NCBI GenBank assembly: GCA_031323845.1
Contig: JAVIYP010000041.1
Location: 1 to 22,644 of the forward strand
Length of the DNA stretch: 22,644 bases
Direction: 5' to 3'
DNA from: PUPG01 sp031323845
Lineage (GTDB): Bacteria > Bacteroidota > Bacteroidia > Bacteroidales > UBA7960
A model generated the notes under the pieces. It worked only from the letters and a program-made list of their open reading frames with translations. It was not told where the DNA came from and made no database searches. Made by a program: the position numbers and the translations under genes. Position 1 is the stretch's first letter, and each line of letters opens with the position of its first letter. Of the stretch, positions 14,613 to 22,587 are shown in pieces.

Positions 14613-16241
14613 TTACAGTTCGGTCAGTTTAAGGGACAGGGTGCCGCCAAGCAGTCTGTACTCATACGTCAGCATATTGTTGTTGCCGGCCGGGAGCAGT
14701 CCGCGCCAGAATGCCTCTGAATCATCGAAGCTGCGCGTGTTCAGCTCCGTAAGGATGAACCCGAAGCCCGACTGATTTGCACAAAGGTCTATGAGCTGCA
14801 GGTAACTGATGATGGATGGCTTGGCGTGTCTCAGATCAAGTTTCACAGAGTTTTTGCTCTGTATGTCCATGAGATATGCGTAGTGTGTTTTATTTTCATA
14901 GCTCATAAAGGCAAGTTTGAAGCCTTCGTCGGTCATCTGGTGGAAGCGGTAGGTAAAAGCTCCGGCTTTTTTCATGGCCCGGGCTCTACGGAGCGGACCG
15001 GAGCCTGCATTTTCGGCAAGCGAGCCGCTGCTGCTGAATTCCGAATCCAGCTTAAGCACCATGTGGGGGCGTTCAATTCTTTCGGTATAGGCAATGCTGC
15101 CGTTGCTGTTGAAGTTGATCAGCATAAAGTCGAGCATTCTTATGCGATGGTATTGTTCTTTCAGGCCGTCACGTTCTTCGCGCCGTACTTCACCGGAGTA
15201 GCGATAGAGCTCTGCTACAGCGGTAAAGCTGCCGTCCGGCATGATCTCAAGCGCATGAATGTACACTTCGGGCATCAGTTTGAAAAACCAGTCAGGAACG
15301 GATGTTCTGAGAGTTGGCCGCAGTCCTCTCCAGGGGTGCACCTCCATGCCGGCCGTTCCGCCATCTTCTTCAACAAAGAGAAAAAACAACCCGCCTGAGC
15401 TTCTTTGCCTGATCTTGTCGCCAGAAAAATAGGTGCCCGCCAGCGCGATGCGGTTGTTTTCAACCGGGAGTATGGCGGTGGGGAAGTAGGTGTAGTCGTT
15501 GTCGGTAAGCTCCATGGTGTATGTGTGGGCTGCATCGGACAGCGACAAACAGTGCAGGCGTGCGTTCAGTGTATTACCCAGTCTTTCCGTGGCTTCCAGG
15601 ATGTAGAGCCTGTCGCCGGCAAGCATCATGTCATACACATGCACCGTGCCTTTGTCGCCCTTAAAGTCAAGGCTCCACTGGGTGTTTAACTGATGGTCGG
15701 CATATTCAACCGTATATCCTGCGCGGCGGCCACCTCCCGTTGCCTGCACCAGGATAAAACCACCTTCCGGGTGGCCGTAAACAGAAGGGAAAAAACGGTC
15801 GCCGCGCCTCAGCATGGGAGCGTCGGTCCGGGTAGTCCTTGCCACTTCGTTGCCAAGCGCATCCAGCACTACATAAGTAATGGACGGCGTGAAGGCATTT
15901 ACCACAAAACTCATTAAGATGTGTTCTCCATCAAAAGTCATTTCGTTGAAGAAAGAATAACGCGGTGCTTCAACAACGCCTTCCATAAGCTCATTAAGCT
16001 CTTTGTCAAGCAGATGAAAGTTCCAGTTTCCCGCTGAAGCGGAATGAAGCACCATATACGCTTCGCTCTGTCCGGGCTGGACGCCAAGAGAGTGAACGCC
16101 TGCAAAGCGCAAGGGAGAGATGCGCATTTCCTTGCTGTGCGCCTGCAGGGTGAAAAAGCTTCCGGAAAGAAGAAGCATGACAACAAGGACACTTAGTCCT
16201 TTTAGTGCAAAGAGGGTCTCTTTTTTGTGTAATGTTTTCAT
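14613..16241 (-). CDS. Exported beta-rich protein of unknown function
   Basis: 542 residues from the ATG at 16241 (complement), chosen because it starts a normal signal peptide (MKTLHKK, then GLSVLVVMLLLSGSFFTLQA) and because a candidate -7 box at 16319-16326 would leave almost no leader for the far-upstream ATG at 16307; the ATG at 16268 is an alternative. The mature protein alternates beta strands throughout (YMVLHSASAGNWNFHLLDKE, SITYVVLDALGNEVART, GGFILVQATGGG, NRIALAGTYFSG, NGSIAYTERIERP), consistent with a beta-propeller, but I recognise no named family and no catalytic motif. There is no lipobox or T9SS tail, so it is probably periplasmic. It lies between M28 and S9 peptidase genes on the same strand and may act with them, which is inference. 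Confidence 0.75.
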   Translation of the reverse strand: MKTLHKKETLFALKGLSVLVVMLLLSGSFFTLQAHSKEMRISPLRFAGVHSLGVQPGQSEAYMVLHSASAGNWNFHLLDKELNELMEGVVEAPRYSFFNEMTFDGEHILMSFVVNAFTPSITYVVLDALGNEVARTTRTDAPMLRRGDRFFPSVYGHPEGGFILVQATGGGRRAGYTVEYADHQLNTQWSLDFKGDKGTVHVYDMMLAGDRLYILEATERLGNTLNARLHCLSLSDAAHTYTMELTDNDYTYFPTAILPVENNRIALAGTYFSGDKIRQRSSGGLFFLFVEEDGGTAGMEVHPWRGLRPTLRTSVPDWFFKLMPEVYIHALEIMPDGSFTAVAELYRYSGEVRREERDGLKEQYHRIRMLDFMLINFNSNGSIAYTERIERPHMVLKLDSEFSSSGSLAENAGSGPLRRARAMKKAGAFTYRFHQMTDEGFKLAFMSYENKTHYAYLMDIQSKNSVKLDLRHAKPSIISYLQLIDLCANQSGFGFILTELNTRSFDDSEAFWRGLLPAGNNNMLTYEYRLLGGTLSLKLTEL

Positions 16242-16318
16242 GGTCACGGTATTATATTTTGTTTTCATGTTGCGCCAGGCCGTTCTGGCACAAAAGTTCC
16301 TAATCAAAACTTATACCA

Positions 16319-16326
16319 CAAACCTA
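16319..16326 (-). promoter_or_regulatory. Candidate -7 promoter box for the beta-rich protein gene
   Basis: On the minus strand this reads TAGGTTTG, an exact TAnnTTTG match. It lies 78 bases before the ATG at 16241 in a strongly AT-rich gap after the M28 stop. No TTTG is present at the -33 distance, only a T-rich tract. Confidence 0.4.
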
Positions 16327-16359
16327 AACTTGTAAAAAAAAGTTAAAAAAGAAGCTTCC

Positions 16360-18768
16360 TTAATGAGAAAAAAGGTCAACGGTGGCAATGACATCAAGCA
16401 CGTTGACGATGCCGTCCTGATTCACATCAGCGTTTGCAGGACAAAAGGATGCGACAGCCTCACCGGAGAAGTAATTCACGATGCTGATCACGTCGAGCAC
16501 ATTCACCACACCGTCTCCGTTGGCATCGCCGGGCATGCCAGGAAGGACGACCTCCGCATAAACATCATTGCTCACTATGCTTAATGTCCCTTCATAGGTG
16601 TCATAACATGTTTTCGTAATCTGATACTCATAGTTGCCTGGTGCAACATCTTCAAACACATAAGCGCCCGGCTCGTGCTGAACACCGTCAAACGTGGTGA
16701 CGGCCTGTTCCACCGCATCGCCATGCTCATTGGTAACGTTAAAATAAACGTTATACGTGGGGTCTCCTTCAACGGTGATCATGAAATCATCAATATACAT
16801 TCCTTCGCGGGTAATGATGTGATCACTGAAAAACCTGAAGCGTATGCTCACAAAAGGCTCACCGGCATAATCCGTCAGTGGATATATTTTATGCACCCAG
16901 CTGCTTTGTATCCCGGTAAAGGTGTCGATGGTAATCCAGCTGCTTCCATCAACAGAGAGTTCAAGATACATGAAGTCCCAGTTGTTTTCAATGTTGTATC
17001 TCGTTCTGAACGACAGCGTTGCATCGGTGTATCCTGCAAGCGAAATGGGTTGCAGAACAGCATGGTCATGGCGGTTGTTGGCGTAATTGGCGTAGGGGCT
17101 TTCGGTCAGCGAATGACTGGGCGAAAAAGCGTGCTGTGTGGTTAACCCCCAGGGCTCATCCAAATACCAGTAGGGTGTTCCGTTTTCAAAGTCTATGAAC
17201 AGGGGAAAGCTTATGGGCGGCATGGGCGTTACCGTGACCGTATCGGAAGGGTCAGACTCCTCGCCTGAGTCGCTGTATACGGCAGTTACATAGTACTCGT
17301 ACTGTATTTCATTTTCAACGTTGGTATCCAGGTAATGGTTGTTGTCCGGGGCGGCGATAAATTCGTTATCGCGATACACTTTATAATAGTCTACATCAAC
17401 CATTTCGTTCCAGGTCAGTTCCACTTGTCCGTCACCCGGGATGGCCACCAGGTTTCCGGGCGGCGTGAGCATGTTGGCCAGGGTTACCACGGTGGCAATG
17501 GCGGCTTTTGTAAACATGACGGCCTGTTCTTCGTGGTTGTAGCTTAGTCCGACAATATCGTTTGCTGTGTGGATGTACGGGCTGAAGTTGTTTGCATCCT
17601 CAAAGGGGAATATGCCCATAAAGCCATTGTTGTTGAATGAGGTGTGATCGCTGTTGTATCCGGAGGGCAAAGAGGCATGCTGTACGACAAAGTCCGGCAG
17701 ATAGAGGGCTGTCACATCTGCATAAAAATCAGCCAGTGGCGCGGCTGATTGAGGGTATATGAGTGAAGTCATGATGGTCGTGTGGCCGGGTTTCAGGTAG
17801 CCGATCATATCCATATTGATGTACCCCAGTATGTTTTTCCCTTGCTGTGCGGCCTGGCTGGCATAGGCGGCGCTTCCGTATAGGCCGTATTCTTCTCCAG
17901 AAAAGGCAATGAAAACGATGCTTCGGTCGAATTCATAATTGCTGAGGATGCGTGCAGCCGCCATCACTCCGGAAGTTCCGGAGGCATTGTCATCTGCGCC
18001 GGGCGCCAGGCCGCTCCAGGATATCGAGTCGTAATGACCGCCCAGAACAATGTATTCATCAGGATATTTGGTGCCGGTGATCCTGGCGATCACATTGTCG
18101 CTCGACGGGCCGCCCGGCATATAAAACTCCATGGTTTCCACTTCAAGCCCCCAGTTCAGGAACTGTTCTTCGATCCACAGCTGTGCCAGGATGCTTTCGA
18201 GGACATAGGCATCGCGTGTTCCATAGTTTTCCAGATGCTGCACCCTGTCTGTAAGCATCTGTCCATCAACCTGGTTGATCAAATAGTGAACAAAGGGGTC
18301 GGCATCTCTCCTTGCCGGTGTCGCAAGGCGGTGTGCCCGGGGAAGACGGGCCTCGTGCTCAAAGATGCGGACCATGCTGCCGTCTGCGGCAGGGGGAAGC
18401 TGGCCGTATTGCCTTTCATCGCTGCGCACCACAAGCAGGAGCGGACTGTCATACAGCACGACGGCAAAGGGGCTGATATGCTCCAGATACGCTTGTTTGT
18501 CCGCATGATCATCCAAATAAACAAGATAATAGCTGTAACCTGAGGCCCAGGGGTCTCTGTCAAGCAATACCATACCTTCTTTCAGTCCTGCAACACTGGT
18601 GGCAACAACAATCTCATCATCATAATGGTGAATAACAAGGCTGGGGTGTTTAAAAAGCTGACGATGATTATCAATGCTTGCGGGGTGTATCAGAACGAGA
18701 TCCGAGGCAAAGAGCGAAACGTGGATAAAAAGCAGCAGCAGTAACAGCAGTTTGGTAAAAAAACGCAT
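16360..18768 (-). CDS. Exported M28 metallopeptidase with Fn3, jelly-roll and type I dockerin modules
   Basis: 802 residues. Signal peptide 1-21 (KLLLLLLLFIHVSLFA). Residues about 22-155 have no clear family and may be a propeptide. The M28 domain is about 160-432, with the di-zinc ligands in order: His245 (GGHYDS), Asp259 (PGADDNASG), Glu292/Glu293 (SGEEYG, general base and ligand), Asp320 (NMDMIGY) and His400 (IHTAND). It should therefore be an active zinc amino- or carboxypeptidase. A fibronectin III domain follows (about 435-515), then a MAM/jelly-roll-like domain (about 522-668, LSFRTRYNIE, MYIDDFMITVEG), a carboxypeptidase-regulatory-like domain (about 671-743, GAYVFEDVAPGNYEY), and a type I dockerin with two calcium loops (GDANGDGVVNVLDV at 747-760 and ADVNQDGIVNVLDV at 780-793). 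The dockerin implies docking onto a cohesin partner outside the cell; candidate cohesin-like proteins lie at the left end of the window. Confidence 0.93.
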   Translation of the reverse strand: MRFFTKLLLLLLLFIHVSLFASDLVLIHPASIDNHRQLFKHPSLVIHHYDDEIVVATSVAGLKEGMVLLDRDPWASGYSYYLVYLDDHADKQAYLEHISPFAVVLYDSPLLLVVRSDERQYGQLPPAADGSMVRIFEHEARLPRAHRLATPARRDADPFVHYLINQVDGQMLTDRVQHLENYGTRDAYVLESILAQLWIEEQFLNWGLEVETMEFYMPGGPSSDNVIARITGTKYPDEYIVLGGHYDSISWSGLAPGADDNASGTSGVMAAARILSNYEFDRSIVFIAFSGEEYGLYGSAAYASQAAQQGKNILGYINMDMIGYLKPGHTTIMTSLIYPQSAAPLADFYADVTALYLPDFVVQHASLPSGYNSDHTSFNNNGFMGIFPFEDANNFSPYIHTANDIVGLSYNHEEQAVMFTKAAIATVVTLANMLTPPGNLVAIPGDGQVELTWNEMVDVDYYKVYRDNEFIAAPDNNHYLDTNVENEIQYEYYVTAVYSDSGEESDPSDTVTVTPMPPISFPLFIDFENGTPYWYLDEPWGLTTQHAFSPSHSLTESPYANYANNRHDHAVLQPISLAGYTDATLSFRTRYNIENNWDFMYLELSVDGSSWITIDTFTGIQSSWVHKIYPLTDYAGEPFVSIRFRFFSDHIITREGMYIDDFMITVEGDPTYNVYFNVTNEHGDAVEQAVTTFDGVQHEPGAYVFEDVAPGNYEYQITKTCYDTYEGTLSIVSNDVYAEVVLPGMPGDANGDGVVNVLDVISIVNYFSGEAVASFCPANADVNQDGIVNVLDVIATVDLFSH

Positions 18769-18879
18769 ATTCTGGAAAACCTTAAAATGATTAACAACAA
18801 CCGACCGGGCTAAGATAGTGTTTTTTGTGGAGTCGAAGAAACCTTCAGGGTTTTAAGGCGGATCCGGGGCGTTCTGAGT

Positions 18880-19737
18880 TTACAGGCTGATCATGATGCT
18901 GGCATAGTTCACCACCCTTGCGGAGGACACCACTTCTCCTGAGTGGCCGCGGCTTAGCAGCCGGACCGAATAACCGGGGTTACACAGCCTTGCGTATTCC
19001 ATCAGGGCCATAACCGGACCGCTGCCGCATACGGTAATTTGATGTTTTTTTACGGTGCGCTCAACGCCGGCTGCATCTTTGTTCAGGATTTTTTCAAGCA
19101 CCATGTCGTCCAGTTTTCGGGACTCGGCAGGGGTCAGAAAGTGTGAAAAGTCGGATGAAGCCAGAAACAGCAGCTTCCTTTTCAGACGCCTGGCGGCAGC
19201 ATGGGCGTTCTTTGCCACGGCTGCTGCTTGTCGCGCATCCTGCAACAGCATGTTCACAGGCAGTATGCGAAAGCCTTCAGGCAGGAAATACTGCAGGTAT
19301 GGCAACAGAACTTCGGCTGAGTGCTCACCCTCCTGTGCTTCGGCTGACACAGGAAGCTTCATTTCATCTGCCAGCTCATGGTCAACCCGGAGCGCTCCCA
19401 GGGGTGTTTCCCAGCAATCGTGCCCGTCAGTCGAAACAGCCGGCCCCCATCTTCCGTGGTTGGGATGCGCAATCAATACGGTGTCGGGCTGTTGCCCTGA
19501 TTTCCGGTACACTTCGAAAAAATGCACAGCCTGTCTCGCACAATACACCATACCGGCATGCGGAACAATACCGCCAAGGATGTGCCAGCCATCATAGGCC
19601 GAAATATTGTGCGACTCACACGCTGTGGTGCGCGCAAGTAAGCTGTTTATTTTTTTTGCATCATCTGGGTAAAACGAACCTGAAACACATGCTTTTCTGA
19701 CCTTGCCTGAAAGGTGGGTGTTGCCGGTTGTTTTCAT
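18880..19737 (-). CDS. amrB: AmmeMemoRadiSam system protein B (Memo-like)
   Basis: 285 residues; the ATG at 19737 is used because family similarity begins right after it (KVRKACVSGSFYPDDAKKI), while the longer frame upstream lies over the radical SAM gene. Memo-family residues are present: His60 in VPHAG, His91 in AHPNHG, GEHSAEV (137-143), His199 in SSDFSHF and Cys237 in ITVCGSG, equivalent to the histidines and cysteine of the human MEMO1 pocket. The family resembles extradiol dioxygenases in fold and binds metal; its bacterial function is not settled. It lies 67 bases downstream of the partner radical SAM gene on the same strand. The third usual partner, AMMECR1 (protein A), is not fused here and is not in the window. 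Confidence 0.93.
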   Translation of the reverse strand: MKTTGNTHLSGKVRKACVSGSFYPDDAKKINSLLARTTACESHNISAYDGWHILGGIVPHAGMVYCARQAVHFFEVYRKSGQQPDTVLIAHPNHGRWGPAVSTDGHDCWETPLGALRVDHELADEMKLPVSAEAQEGEHSAEVLLPYLQYFLPEGFRILPVNMLLQDARQAAAVAKNAHAAARRLKRKLLFLASSDFSHFLTPAESRKLDDMVLEKILNKDAAGVERTVKKHQITVCGSGPVMALMEYARLCNPGYSVRLLSRGHSGEVVSSARVVNYASIMISL

Positions 19738-19804
19738 AAAAGTTATGTTTATGAAACTTTTAGTTATCGTTTTCTTATTCAAGAAGCGGATGGCTTGTAC
19801 TTTT

Positions 19805-20779
19805 TTAATACACGTTGCCGAGATGAACATGCAACAAAACGTGTTCCGCTTTCTTTCCCATGCGTTCCAGAACGGCACGCGGTGCTGGCGGCCTTTCCAT
19901 CTGCCAGGCGGGTACATACCTGTTGATGTGTAACGGGACCTCCGGTCCCAGTTCCTTGGCGATCCACTGCACCATGGCTTCAAAGCGGTCCGGCTCTTCG
20001 TTGAGTCCGGGGATTACCAGGAAGGTGATTTCCAGGTGCCGTTGCCGGGCAATAATGGACTTCATGGTGTTCAGCACAGGCGCCAGCTGGCCGGCGCAAT
20101 ATTTTTTATAGAATGGGTCAGAAAAGGACTTAAGGTCCACGTTAAATGCGTGCATCACATCAAGCAGCTCATCCAGCGGTCCGGGATTGATATACCCGTT
20201 GGTAACCATAACGTTTTTCATTCCGGCTTCATCCACCAGGACGGCAATGTCGCGCATGAATTCAAACCACACCGTGGGCTCGTTATAAGTGTAGGCCACC
20301 CCAATATTCCTGGCCGAAGGCCCGGGTTTTCCGGGATGTCGCAGAGCCGGGATGTTGTTTTGCGCCTTTGTTTTGTATGCGGCCGCGGTTGCTCTGCCCC
20401 GGCCTGCACCGGGGGTTCTTCCCGTTGCGCTCAGCGCTGCATGCAACACATCTTCGGCAGAACAGCTTCCGGGCAGACCCTCCGCCTTTTGTTGTGAGAT
20501 ATGTGCATTCTGGCACCAGGGACAGCGAAAGTTGCAACCATGGCTTCCTATCGACAAAATGCCGCTTCCCGGATAAAAATGGCGCAGGGGCTTCTTTTCA
20601 ACAGGGTCTCTGTGAAATCCCATCACGCGACCATAAGATTCGGCCATCAGTATTCCGCCGACGTTGTACCGCACCCGGCAAAAGCCATATTCCCCGGGTT
20701 TTATCACACAAGCCTGCGGGCATAACTCGCAGCGGACCGCTTTGTGTGCCCTCTTTTTGTAATGCCTTGCTTCTTTCAT
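19805..20779 (-). CDS. amrS: AmmeMemoRadiSam system radical SAM enzyme
   Basis: 324 residues from the ATG at 20779. The N-terminus has the family cysteine cluster (Cys17, Cys20, Cys24, Cys34 in CELCPQAC and YGFC). The radical SAM cluster motif is CNFRCPWC (Cys82, Cys86, Cys89), and YTYNEPTVWFEF (163-174) is the conserved strand of this family. The enzyme reductively cleaves S-adenosylmethionine; its substrate is unknown. Between ALSATG and the YTYNEP strand there is an Ala/Gly/Arg/Lys/Pro-rich segment (about 118-156, including GAGRGRATAAAYK) that I would not expect in this family, so roughly 35-40 residues look inserted. The frame stays open, so it is not a frameshift. The Memo-like gene follows 67 bases downstream. 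Confidence 0.92.
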   Translation of the reverse strand: MKEARHYKKRAHKAVRCELCPQACVIKPGEYGFCRVRYNVGGILMAESYGRVMGFHRDPVEKKPLRHFYPGSGILSIGSHGCNFRCPWCQNAHISQQKAEGLPGSCSAEDVLHAALSATGRTPGAGRGRATAAAYKTKAQNNIPALRHPGKPGPSARNIGVAYTYNEPTVWFEFMRDIAVLVDEAGMKNVMVTNGYINPGPLDELLDVMHAFNVDLKSFSDPFYKKYCAGQLAPVLNTMKSIIARQRHLEITFLVIPGLNEEPDRFEAMVQWIAKELGPEVPLHINRYVPAWQMERPPAPRAVLERMGKKAEHVLLHVHLGNVY

Positions 20780-20915
20780 GATCAGAGCAATGCCAAGTTA
20801 CGAATTTTCTGGCATAAAAGAAAGTCCGGCCACGGGGAATCAAAGAGCCCGATACGCTTATTGTTCTTTTGGCTGACGGTTGATGAGGCAGGGGTTGAGC
20901 AAACCGGAATGAATC

Positions 20916-20941
20916 AAAAAAAACCCTCTCGTTTGAGAGGG
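20916..20941 (-). terminator. Intrinsic terminator downstream of tRNA-Arg
   Basis: On the minus strand: CCCTCTC (20941-20935), loop AAAC (20934-20931), GAGAGGG (20930-20924), then eight Us (20923-20916). The stem is a perfect 7 bp. It sits 7 bases past the tRNA 3' end and separates the tRNA transcript from the AmmeMemoRadiSam pair. Confidence 0.9.
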
Positions 20942-20947
20942 CCTCAG

Positions 20948-21021
20948 TGACTCCGGAGGGACTCGAACCCCCAACCGACAGAACCGGAATCTGCTATTCT
21001 ATCCAATTGAACTACGGAGCC
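20948..21021 (-). tRNA. tRNA-Arg (anticodon CCG)
   Basis: A 74-nt cloverleaf on the minus strand. Acceptor GGCTCCG pairs with CGGAGTC (one G-U), the D stem is GTTC/GAAT, the anticodon stem is GCAGA/TCTGT with loop TTCCGGT (anticodon CCG at positions 34-36, reading CGG), and the T arm is GGGGG-TTCGAGT-CCCTC. The discriminator is A (complement of 20948). CCA is not encoded, so it must be added by the CCA-adding enzyme. A perfect terminator follows directly. Confidence 0.95.
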
Positions 21022-21032
21022 ATATTGCTGCG

Positions 21033-21040
21033 CAAATGTA
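21033..21040 (-). promoter_or_regulatory. Promoter -7 box for tRNA-Arg
   Basis: On the minus strand this reads TACATTTG, an exact TAnnTTTG match, ending 11 bases before the tRNA 5' end. That spacing would put transcription start almost at the mature end. The -33 region is T-rich (TTTTCG) rather than a clean TTTG. Confidence 0.6.
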
Positions 21041-21212
21041 CATGAAATTTTTTTTATGCGAAAATACATACAAATGCATGAAAAAAATTCATAGGAAAGC
21101 GAAGCGGTCCCTCCTGTACATCTATTTTACGATATTTTGCCTGGACCTGTGGTGAATATTCTTTTTTAAAACGGCATCGGTTCGGTCGTTCCGTTAAGCA
21201 CAAGGTCCTGGG

Positions 21213-22508
21213 CTACGGCCTGATGCGCTTCAGTATGGTGGTGAACATGTTTCCGTCTGATCGCGCCTGTAACACATAGATTCCGTCTGGCAGGTGACCC
21301 AGGTCAATCCGGCAATGGGTGCTGTCAGGTTTGACGTGCACCAGCCTGTTGCCTTTTGTGTCAAAAATGGCCACTTCCCGGAGATGTTCTGTGGCGTGTA
21401 CGTTTACAGAAAGAATTGCCGGGTTTGGATAAACGATCCAGTCATCTTCAGACAAAAGAGTATTGCTTGTATCATCGCCGGAGTCAGTCTCAAACAACTC
21501 CCCCTCTTCCACATACCAATACTTCCATTCACCACCCTCGCCTTCATTCCAATGATTCAGATCAAACCAGCCGCTGCCCTCAAAGTCACCCTTGAGCTTA
21601 TAAACAAGCAATGCCTGCCTGTCCTGGTACCAATTCAGGGGAAGCCCTTCTTCACACAGCTCCGGGACACCCTTGTGCGTTTGTAAAAAATAGCCATAAT
21701 CAGGATAGGAAGGGTGTCCGAAAACCCTTGCCTTCCCTTCTTCATCTACGGCAATGGCCGTATATTCATTAGCCGCAATGCCTTTGGCCGGCATGTCCCA
21801 GTCGGTTATCATTCGCGCCATAAAAGCCACATGCCTGCCTTTGCGGTCCATATCGTCGCCCTGGATGCGGTTATAATGCGAGTCGGTTACCGTATGCTGC
21901 ATATAAGGAACATCCAGGAAGCCTTTTTCCAGCGTAACGCGCCAATGATAAGGGTTACCAAGTGCTTCCGACGACCATACCGTGCCGTTTTCAGCTGTGA
22001 ACACCACTTCGCCCAAAACCGCCATACCCGCACTGGTGCCGCCAATGGTGATCTTCTTGTCGTTGATCAGTGTGTTGAGAGCTTCAAGAAGTTCTGTTCC
22101 GCGCCAATCATTCACGTAGTTCCATTGATTGCCCCCTGCTATAAACACTACCTCTGCATTGTTGATCGCCTCTATCACGGCCGGATTATTGGCTTCTGAT
22201 GCACTGGTGATGACAATGGAGGTCACGGAATTGACGTCAACCCCCAGTTGGGTGTAAAAATAGTTGTTGTAGCCGTCTGAGCCGCTGGCCCTGAGCACTA
22301 CAACGTCGCCGCCGTTGGCTCTTTCAAGCATCCATCGCATGGCATCAGCATTGTCGGTGGCGCCTCCGGCGAGCACCAGCCCGGGCAAATGACTTGTTTC
22401 CACAGGCTCTTCACTGCCGGTATGATAAAAATCCTGGGCCGCCAGCTGAAATGCCGGGGTAAACATGCATGCTAACAGAAAAAAAACAAGGTGTTTCCAC
22501 TTATCCAT
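21213..22508 (-). CDS. Secreted S51 (cyanophycinase-like) peptidase with T9SS sorting domain
   Basis: 431 residues. Signal peptide 1-24 (HLVFFLLACMFTPAFQLAA). The catalytic domain (about 42-300) is of the type 1 glutamine amidotransferase-like S51 family: GLVLAGGA (43-50), FIAGGNQWNY (122-131, the GGNQ motif of cyanophycinases) and the nucleophile elbow GGTSAGMAVLG (156-166, Ser159). It should be a serine exopeptidase acting on isoaspartyl, acidic or cyanophycin-type peptides; the true substrate cannot be read from sequence. After an acidic linker (residues about 330-350), the last 75 residues are a type A T9SS sorting domain (VYPNP, VAIFDTKGNRLVHV, GIYVLQARS), so it should be exported across the outer membrane and surface-attached or released. 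It is monocistronic as far as can be seen. Confidence 0.9.
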   Translation of the reverse strand: MDKWKHLVFFLLACMFTPAFQLAAQDFYHTGSEEPVETSHLPGLVLAGGATDNADAMRWMLERANGGDVVVLRASGSDGYNNYFYTQLGVDVNSVTSIVITSASEANNPAVIEAINNAEVVFIAGGNQWNYVNDWRGTELLEALNTLINDKKITIGGTSAGMAVLGEVVFTAENGTVWSSEALGNPYHWRVTLEKGFLDVPYMQHTVTDSHYNRIQGDDMDRKGRHVAFMARMITDWDMPAKGIAANEYTAIAVDEEGKARVFGHPSYPDYGYFLQTHKGVPELCEEGLPLNWYQDRQALLVYKLKGDFEGSGWFDLNHWNEGEGGEWKYWYVEEGELFETDSGDDTSNTLLSEDDWIVYPNPAILSVNVHATEHLREVAIFDTKGNRLVHVKPDSTHCRIDLGHLPDGIYVLQARSDGNMFTTILKRIRP

Positions 22509-22538
22509 AATGACGTTTTGTTTTATAGAAACAGCAAC

Positions 22539-22578
22539 ACAGATGTGAAGGTGTGCAAAATAGCAGATGTGCAGATGT
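22539..22578. repeat. GCAGATGT-type 8-base repeats
   Basis: Five octamers in phase: ACAGATGT, GAAGGTGT, GCAAAATA, GCAGATGT and GCAGATGT. They lie upstream of the S51 peptidase start and directly before a different octamer array, so the two unit types share the 8-base period. Confidence 0.5.
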
Positions 22579-22587
22579 AAGGTTATT

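Noticed and set aside
16242..16307. Longer N-terminus for the beta-rich protein
   Set aside because: It adds residues unlike a signal peptide and would start about 5 bases after the expected transcription start.
19738..19983. Longer N-terminus for the Memo-like protein
   Set aside because: That stretch overlaps the end of the radical SAM gene in another frame and has no similarity to the family.
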